Positions 33,901 through 44,200 of a stretch of 64,000 bases of DNA are shown here, one piece after another (position 1 is the stretch's first letter; each line of letters opens with the position of its first letter). The DNA is taken from contig JAHQIW010000657.1 in assembly GCA_019055375.1 (NCBI GenBank), positions 117,609 to 181,608 of the forward strand, read 5' to 3'. A model generated the notes under the pieces. It saw nothing but the letters and a program-made list of their open reading frames with translations, had not been told where the DNA came from and made no database searches. Position numbers and translations under genes: made by a program. Source of the DNA: Parelaphostrongylus tenuis. Lineage: Eukaryota; Nematoda; Chromadorea; Rhabditida; Metastrongylidae.

Positions 33901-36900
33901 TCCTGCGTATTGCGTGAGCTCCAGAAAATCCATGATTCCCTTCATTGGTGGGTTTTCGTAATTGAGCATGGATTCAGCTGCTACTCATGAACTTCATCTT
34001 CTTTGTGGATGTCGTTAGGAGCTGGTGCAGTTGATCTCCCTCGAGTTCTGGAGGAGTTTTGTCGCACTGTTTCTAGCTGTGCTTCTTCGTCTTGTTGATC
34101 TTAGAAAGCTTTTCCGATAATACTCTGTATTAGTGGCGTGTTTCCACGAGTTGTGCGATCTACATCATAATCTTCATTCGTTCCTTTCATTGTCGATTTT
34201 TTTTTTGATGGTGGGGTTTTTCGAGCATGCCTTCGGAACAGCACCTGTGGAGTTCAATAGTAGTTCTTTCTTAACAACAACGATGTATCGATGTTCAGAA
34301 AATTACGTATCAGTGTTGTTGTATATGATTATCAAAATTTTGCTTTAGTGACTAAGGAAAAAAACTCGAAAAAAACGACATGAATCGTCGAGACGTCAAA
34401 GTTCGAGTCCCAATACAGATGACGAGATAAGGATGAAGGCACGAACGTCGGCGTGAGTTCTTCGTTTAAATCTGAATTTCTCGCCCTTCTACATTATACG
34501 TTTAGTCAAATTGTTACTTGCATTGAAATTTCTGCATACGGATTCTATTTTTCTATTGTGAAAAAGACAGTTTGTGAAACGCAACAATCTTCATTTTTTT
34601 AAGTCGCCAACCAAGAGGACCAAGAAGACGATATCGTTCTCGAGGTCGACGGCGAGAGGATCGGTAAGTTTCATGGGCATATCAAATGTATCCTAAATAT
34701 TTGCAAGAAAGAGTGCGCGTATATCTTGCCAGTTTAACAACAATTCCATACTGTGTCGGTAATTCATCCCATACCAATGTGATTTCTTAAAGTCGAATTT
34801 ATTTAATTTATGATGCCTGTTCACTGCGAATTATGCTGGTTCATAGTGCTGAAGCGGTCAAGTGAGGTTTCTGGAGAAGTATTGTTTGGCTATCAGTAAG
34901 CCATCCTTTTTGTGCTGAGTGGTATTGAGATATCAAATGAAGTCGCTTTTCGGATTGCACAACTTATCAAGCATCTAGGCAAAACAAAAATTCGAAATCG
35001 TATACCGAAACCAATCTGCGTAATTCTGTGTGTAACGTGAGCGGACCGTAACATCCTATGAAGCATAGATTTAGAAATAAATGCGCTGATTGAAGAAGCA
35101 TAAGATTCGGCTTAACGAAGACACGATGTGTCATCGTCGTCGTTAACTAGAACGATTCATTTTACAAGATCTATTTATTCTGGCTTTTCACAGTATATCT
35201 TGATTTCTTGAAGATTTTGTTTATATACTACGCATTATTTCTGGGAAATTTCATAATACCAGCAATTATACGTCAGCATTTTTATTGCATCATTAAATTT
35301 GTTCAAATATTCTAAAATTGGGCAGTATTCGTACAGAAATTATTCCGACAAATTCATTAACGTGACAGATTCCATATTGAAATTCAGCGAAGCGGCAGGA
35401 TACCAGTAACTTTGAATTGGGCGGTGAAGCAAATAGATCTCCTTTCCTATCCATAATTTTTGTTCTAACCCATTGGGCTATTGAACTCAGTCTTGATGTC
35501 GACTACGACTCCGAGAGAAATGTGATTCTAGGATCTTAAAAAGTGGCCACAGTCAAGGCATAATATAAAGTAATAATGAAAGGATCTATTGAGATTTGAG
35601 CGTGGTCTTAATAAAACACTCGAAATAAAGGTATAATATGATAAAAATACCAGCCAAAGAGCAATCGAGTGTACAAGACTCTGTGTTAGGTCAAAATTTC
35701 ACTTGACATAGAGTGTAAAACGTTCGTCTTCGATTCCAATCTGTAGGGAGAATAGGGCTCCGGAGAGAACTGACTAATAAAAAGGTCGAAAGACGACGAG
35801 TTCTGCCCCACTAAGGAGTCTGTAAGGACGAAATACGTGTATCGCGCTGTACAAGAGCTCTTACCAGACCACATGACATGTTGGCCCAAACAATAATGAA
35901 AGGGTCAAGTCATGAAGTTCGTGTTTTATTTTATGTCTTGCGCAATAGATGTTTTTGCTCCTGATTCCTCCCTCCTCCCTATCTGATCCAGTTCATTGGT
36001 AGTTGCTTTCGAGGGTCATTGTTGGTGCATAGAGAGTTCTTATTTTTTGCTCTGTCTTGTTTTAGTCATTCTCCCTCGATATGCTGACCGCCTTCGAATT
36101 AGAAATCGTTTTCTCCTTCTAATAATTTCGCATAGTTATTGCATAAGTGTTCCAGATCGCGATCACGTCGTCGGTATTCAAGATCGAGAAGCCAAAGTCG
36201 GTCTCGTGATAGGTGCAGACGCCGGTCGAAGTCAAGAAGTAGAACACGGAGCAGAAGTCGAAGTCGTAGCGATGTTCACCTCAGATTGAAGTAAGTGGAC
36301 CATCAAACATTGTATCTGAGGTTTCAATGCATCGAATTTTGTTAGCACATACCAACTTTACAATCTTAGAAAGTGGTGAGCTTAGAGTATACTCTATGCT
36401 ACTTTTCAATCTAAGTAGAATCTACCGATGTGTGTTTTGAAGATTCGAGTTTCGACATTTCAAAGCGAAGAAATTTTGGTCCCTCTAATCCAAAAACTCG
36501 GGTTTTGGCTTATCTTCATCGGAAAACTTTCAACAGCTATTTGAAGACCATTTTCATTTCAGTTTCGGTGAGGAAATCAGCGAAAAAAAATGTTTCAACT
36601 AAATGGCATTGATCTACACAATCATAGTAGTCAGACTCAGTCCTTCCTCTTAGTAAAGAGTTCCTTTCCAGGTCACGCCGATCGCGTTCGAGATCTTCTT
36701 CACGGAGTAGAAGTCGTAGTAGAACTCGTAGTTACAGCCATAGTTCAAGAAGTAGGAGTCGAAGCAGATCACCAAAAAGGCGACTTGGTGCGGATCAACG
36801 AGGTCGACCAGGAGTTGGTGCTGCTGGTAGATACCGGAGAGGACGCATAGATAAGGCGAAACTTCTTGCCATAGCGAGGAAAAAAGCGCAAAAAATGCAA

Positions 36901-39900
36901 TTGGTGAGCTTTCGTGCTGGATGCCCCAACCATTTTTAGGGTTTATGGTTTCACATTGCAGCTAGGTATCAGTCTCGGTTCGTTGGATCCTCAAGCACAG
37001 AATCAACCAAAAAGTGTTGACGATTTTGTTTGTAAGTTCCGTATTTTTATTGTTCATTATTTATTGTGCCTAATTTCCTACGTCTTGAAGTTTAGTTGAG
37101 ATGGATATCATTTGAAAAAAATATTGAGCTTCCCTAGTTGCTCTTCGGGACTTCTATAAAAAAAAATTTAGATTGGTGTTGCATGAGGATTTTTCTCAGT
37201 GCTATAAAGTGTAAATGTTCAGCGTACTGTCAGCAAATACAACGTCGTCAAGATAAAGAAGATCGTCGTGAAAAAGGAGAGTCTGTATCCAGCGATGATG
37301 ATGGTAAATCCGGATCGAGACCTGGTAGCCCAACGTCCTTCAAACATCCATTTGGTGTGAGAACTGCAGGGCAGTCAGATGGAATCAAAATCAATATTGT
37401 AGTGAGTATGATCTTCGCAGACGTATTCTAGCAGGAAGTTGATTGAGTAGGTATAAGATGACCTTTTCAGAATGCCACGTCTATTTCAACTAAAACGCCG
37501 CAGGAACGTATAATAGACACTTCGCAGTTGCGCTTAGTGTATCCAGTTTCGTCTGGTGTAACGCATAAAGAAAATACGGTAAATCCAATAGTGTTATCAA
37601 GTCAGTTAATCTACTTATTTTGAGTGTATAGGAGAAATGGACGCCGGTGGTGAAGAGTACGCCATTGAAGACATGCTCGGATGAGCAGAAGAAATACGTT
37701 GGAATAACGAGCTTGGAGGCCGAACGATATCGAGCTGCAGCGGTTAGTTTCATATTGAGGCTAGTCTAAGGTGACAATGTTGGGATCGGCTCAACAAAAT
37801 GTGTTCCTTACATATAATTCAGAAAAATAATAAAATAATCCTAAAAAATGGTTTTATTCAAGCTTTTCAAGAACCACCATCATACAGTTTCCTTTTCAGA
37901 ATTCTTCAACCGATCATTTGCTACCGCCACCACCAGCACCACCGGTTCTAACAGGGCTTGGTGGGCTTCTGCCACCGCCTCCACCACCACCAAAACTCAC
38001 TGTGAGTTCATAGGAATTTGCAATAAAAAGCTCTGTTTTTTAATCGTAACTTTTCATTGATACTAAACTCCTTTGTACCGGTATTTGAGGGCTGATACAG
38101 TGTTTTTTTTCTTCTATGATTTTGCTATCATAGCAATGACAGACTTCTTTACCTAAGGCCCTCGACACGCTCCTTCCACCGCCTCCACCTTTGCCACAGT
38201 TGCTGGTCCTTCCACCAGAAGAAGAGATGATTATGTCAGAACCGGATAAAGTTGAAATGGTAAGGATTAGAATATTAATTCACACAATGACGTCTCCTGA
38301 TAAATTCGAAGTTCTTGATGTTCCGTAAGTGTTTTCTCATAATGGAAACATACTTAAATCTTTTTGTTTTGTCTCAAAAAGAGGATATTTGGATAAAGAA
38401 AGGAAAAGGATATTAAAAAGATTTTGTCCAGAGACATCTAATACAAGTTATGTTGTGAATACGATGATTTTTCCCTGTACAATTCAACACTTGTGGTATC
38501 TTTTCTACTTCATACACAGTGATTCACGTTTCGGTGATATTGCCTTCTTCAGAGCCTGGAGATTCTATCTCCTGTATCACTTATAGTCCCGCTGATCGTC
38601 GATTGGTTTAGCTTGCACTAGTAAATCTATTTCTTCCCGTCTCACACATGAGTACCTTAGTGGGTCTTCCTCGCTGTAGACATCATTGAGTATCCTATCT
38701 TTTTTCTAAGGTTTTCTATGGAGAGTCCATCGAGTCGGTAATCTTTCGGCTGTGCGTTCGATATCGTGAGAAATCCAATCCATAACAATTCGCGTCATCT
38801 GCTGTCATTCAAATACATTGCTTGTCCTCAATCTTATTGAAAATCTTTTTCAAATATAAAGCCAGAAACGGCCAGTCTGGGAAGAGCTTTCCGCTCAACT
38901 CTTACGGTGGATTAGTGCCTCTGGAAATTTGATCAAATTGAAAGCAACAAACCTTACTTAGATTAAAAATTAACTCGATATAAGCTGCCATGTCACAGGT
39001 GGTAGACAGGTGCTCTCCTTGCTATTCATTTCAGTTCTTTTTTCATAGTCATCAAAAATCTACCAACGGTTTTGCGTGTTGATCTTTGTGGTTCTTGCCC
39101 TGACTGGTGTCACCACCTCAAACTCGCAACTGTTGTGCCTTTGTATCTCATATGTGCTTGGACGAGCACTTGGTCGAGTTTCCAACTTTTAGTCTAGTTG
39201 ACCACCTTTGTTACGAGCGAAAGGTGGTGTATGATTGTATTGTACGTATAACAAGCCTCGACGTTAGTCAATCCCTGAGAGATGCGCTATGCATTCGTTT
39301 TCAGTTTTAGCCTAGTTTCAGGTGATTTAGGACATGTTTAGCCTTTCCAATAACTCTTGGTAGCATACTGATGTATACAGTCAGTGCTGCAATGTCTGCT
39401 ACCATTTCATCGACCCGGAGGAACGACAGGCTTGATGAGCTTTAAACGTGAAATCAAATTACCCACCACTTGTGTCGCAGGACTCTTTTAACCATTGTGT
39501 CGCACAAATCTCTATGGTTCGTCTAGGCTCCTATTAAGGCGATATTGCCGAAATGTGTTCTTGATTTAAGACGAAAAAGGTATCCCTATATTCGGCTGTT
39601 TTTGAGGCCTCGTTTGAAACAGTATAGATTCTGATAACATTCTGAGCCTTCAACGAGATCTGTTGCGGCACTTATGTGGTACTAAACATGCGCTTCAGCT
39701 TTTCGCCCGAATACTAGGATGGTGCTTTTCATCCATGAAATAGGGATATTAATAGCTCAAAAATTCGTCTCTCTAAATCTCGGCATGAGTAAAGAAATGT
39801 AAAATTTCTTATGGACTGTCCTTTGATTAAAACTGCACGAGGTTGGTACTTCTTTTTCCTCAAAATTTGATGGCTAAAGTTTGGCGGCAACACCTTCGTC

Positions 39901-41188
39901 AGAGCCTTATTTATACCTATGTGGGAGAGTTCACGAGTTTTGTGTGACCCATTCTGAAAAATTGTTTTTATTTATTATTATTTTTAAAGTGTGTCATACA
40001 ACACCGGTGAACTCTCCCACGTAAGTATAGCTAAGGCTCTGAGCAAGGTCTTGCCTCGGAAACGTTACCAAAGAAAACTACCAACCTCGTGCAAGTTTCA
40101 ATTGAAGAAAGGACAGAGGTATCAATATTGCGTCGGCTTAAACATATGCCGTTCGTATTATTGATTAATCATGGCGAGGTTAAGTGGCAATTGATCTTTC
40201 GAACATTGATGTGATTGTTACCTTTAACTGGTTGCAAGTGTGATTTGGTTTACTAATTTTATATCTATATTTTCAAGACCGAGCCACAGGATTTGTCAAG
40301 CGTTTTGGCTAAAAGAGCGAGCGCTCAATTAAAGTTGGCCAGCGATCCGAATGATTATGACGCTATCCGTATGTTGAAAGAGGCGGACGATCAAGTTTGT
40401 ATTTTATCTTGTCTTTTATTTGATAGAACCTAGTTCTCTTTTTCCTTTTTTTTAGAAGGCGCAAAGCACGTTATTCACCATTTTGGACCTTCTTTTCTAA
40501 TGTATTATTTCAGAAATTGGAACCTTATTTAGATGGCATCATGGGCTGCTGCTAAAAATCTGCCAGGCAAGTTCACTGGGTCTACAGGCGTTAATGTGCT
40601 ATCTGCTGATGAACTCCAGCCACATGATCCACGTTACAATGCATGGGTTAAAAAGGTATCCTTCTGAAACAATCGGTTGTTCGCATTTATATTTCATATT
40701 TGGTACGAAATTTTCTCAGGAAGTTTTCTTAATTTTGCGGTACATTTCGCTTTAACCCTTTGACTTCCACACCTAACCTTTGTGGATCTAACCGGCAAGT
40801 CTGAACGGTCTGCTTCACCTTCTCTGCATCCCTGACGGCCAGCTTGGGAGCGCATTGGATGTATCATTGTATTACTTCAATTGTATTATTGTTTTTATTT
40901 TCTATGTTATGTTATAAGTAAATATATTTTGTTGATAAGTAGGAAATAAGAACAATGATACAATTGAAATAATACAAAAAAACGTTCAATGGGCTGGGTT
41001 TATCCCACGCTTGCGGATAGAGCTCGCACGAGGCAGCCGTGGTACGCAGACAGTCCACCCTTGCCGATTTGACGGAGGTTGGATATGTGGAAGTCAAAGG
41101 GTTGAAATTACTGTGTAGCTCTATTCAGATTGCAATGTGATGTTCAACCCTTTCATGACCAACCCCTTCGATTGAAGTCGATTATATA

Positions 41189-41221
<33 letters not shown>

Positions 41222-44200
41222 GTATATATATATATCATGCATATATATGTATATATATGCATATTTTTATGTACATTGCACATATATACATATAAGTAAA
41301 TGTGCAGCGAAGTTGTTTTTAGTGACCATCAAAGCGCGGCTAACTGATTTCATTAGATCTGCTTTCGGATGTTCCGTCAAGATTTCTTGTTTTGTTCACA
41401 AGAAAGAAACTACTGATCCAGAGAAAGGCTCATAGAGGGGGCGAAATTTGAAAGACGTTTCAGTCGTGCACGAATTCGACATTGGGATATGTGGTCGTGA
41501 AATTGTTAAAGTGTTTTAAGAGCTGTTTTATGTCTCAGGTTATACCTTATTATTCCCAGTTTTTCGCTAAGTTAGATATTATTGATCAAAATTTCCCTGA
41601 TTTCCTTCCGTTAACCTTTGCTTGATAAGAGGACTTGAAGCCGATGGTTATTTTGGGTTTTTCATAACTGTGAGCAGTGCATTATCAGATATACGTATTA
41701 CTGTTTTGATTATAGCTCAAAAAGCTCGAGTTGACATCCTTCTCAGCTCAATAATGATGAAGGGCAGTTCTACTGAAGGGAGTATTATGGGTTATTAGTC
41801 TTGTTAATCATCTTCACAATCCGTATCAATGATCTAGTTCAGTGGTTAAGAAAGAGTATTTAATGTGTAGTAGCAAGCTGATCAGCATTATGATAACGCA
41901 GTTGGTTTTCTACAGGATGAGGATGTTGATGTGCAAGCTTAACGGCGAGACATCCCCAGTCAAATGGATATTTTACCTCTAATCTTCTGTTCTGTCTTCC
42001 GACATTGATTATCTTATATTCTCTACACATGTACTGCGGGAAGAGGCCGATATGTTTTTTTCCAGACGGGTGAAACGTGAGTTTTCTGTTTCAATCAACG
42101 TTTGTAGTCCAATATCTCAACCATTTTGTCCATTAAAGGGACTTTGCAATCTTACATCTATTTATGTGAATCCTAAGTTAGTCGACAGTCTGTTTACGTT
42201 TGATAGCTAGCGAATATCTTCAACAGGCTAGAAATTGCTCATTTTTGTATCGTGAAATCTCCATGCGTTCTCCCATCTCTCCTTTGGCAATGCTTAATCT
42301 GTTAAACTACAGCCGTTGATTATGGATTACTTGGTTGTTTTTTGCCTCAGGTTTTTTTAAACGGCTTATCGAAAAGTGTTTTTGAATTGTTCATAATTTT
42401 GTAGATATTTGTAAATTGATACGCACACCTCATAGTGCTTCGTCATGGTATTCTTGATTACACCGTAAAGATGCTTTATAAGATTCGTTGTTTTTTTTTT
42501 GTTTATGAAACAATTAATAAAGACTAAAGCTCGTGGAAATGACCATTCTACAAGCTATCCATAGACAATCTAGTACTTCATGAGTTCTCTGAAATACTCG
42601 TTGTGGATTTAGTCGTGCTCGGTAAACTGATGAGCGGATTATCAGTCACCTGTAAAACTACTAGTTGTTGAAGAGTTAAAAGCTTTGTTGGATGAGTAGT
42701 GCTAGTTTATTCTGCTTCCACTTTTACTTTTCTGTTGAGTGGAGGGGGGGGGGGGGGGGGGCAGATTTCAGTTTATGGGGGAAATACAGTAGGGAGGCTT
42801 TCAGTGACATGATCATCCTCTAGTGCTGGTGCCATTTTCTTCTACCATGTCTAGGCATTTGATTCGAGGGTATTTGGAAATTTTTGGTACGAATTCCATA
42901 TGCAAATTGGTGTTAATGCATTTTCTAATCGATAAAATAACTGGTTTAACTCAGTATACTAGCATACAGAAACAGTACAATGTTTTTTTATAATTGCTAC
43001 AAAAAAAAACGGTTCTGGGAAAACCAAGAACGGACGAAAAACACAAGATTTTGCCTAAGCTGGCATGTTTGTAAGAAAAAAAAAATGTCGTGCAGTTAAT
43101 GGAAGTTGATCAGTTTTCTTGTGTTACTGGTAGGGGCATTGGACTCTTACGTGTGATTGAAACAGAGAAACTTGCTGTGTTATGCTTTTCAGATTCTTGA
43201 CTGCATTGGGCGTCGATGGTCTTGGAAAGTAGGCATTGAACTGTGTGCTGTTTTAGATTGCCTCACCAATTACTTATTTTGTTTTCTCTGCCATTTATAG
43301 GATATGTTCAAAAATACGCGTCCTACACTTGGTGGAGTAGGCATGCGATTGATGCAGAAAATGGGTTGGCGACCAGGTGAGGGACTTGGTCCTAATGGAA
43401 TGGGTCCTACTGAACCATTGGTAGTGGATGTCAAGAATGACAGAAAAGGTAAGGAAACCGTTTTCGAAGTTTTCGCATGACGAAATTATTTGTATTTGTA
43501 GGCTTGTTATCGCAGGACGATCAAGCTGGGAAATTCCTCCTGTAGTGAAGTCTGATGTTTCAGGTTCGTTAATTTCATTCACATATTAATTTTTCTACTC
43601 AAAGATTAGTGTTTCATCTGCCATTTCTGCTCATGAAACGGCTTTCTTGTTCACCTGAGTAGAAACGTTAGTGCATGAACAAACCCATTTTAGTTTTGTT
43701 GAAGCTCCAAATCTTTCTCTACCTGACCTATTTTGCTTTTTGTAAACTTCAAAATTTTTGTAAATATCATCAAACGATCTGGTGTTCTCATCACACAAAC
43801 ATCAAATGTAGTTGGTTAATGCAGTTGTTCAATTTTTTTCAGTTTTTGGTCCTTAATTTCCTAGAAGTCTTTTGTCTTTCGATGGCTTCAAAAACGACTA
43901 TTTCAATTCTTTGCTCAGTCTATGATAATGTTTGAAGCCTTTCCGAAGTTGGAAAGCCAGTGGCTTATGTACGTCATCGCTATCGCCCGCTTCATAAGAG
44001 CCACTCCTCCACACTAAATCTTGCTTTATAGCAGGGATGGGGAGATGTTACCAGCACGTGCTTTAGTGTTGTCACATTTTTCCAGTTGATGGATTATGTT
44101 CTATCGATCGACTGAAGTGGTGATAAAATAACACCACGTGCTATCACCGTTAAGGTTGTTCATCTGCCTGATGGTGGCAATTAGGTGATCAGAACCAGTG

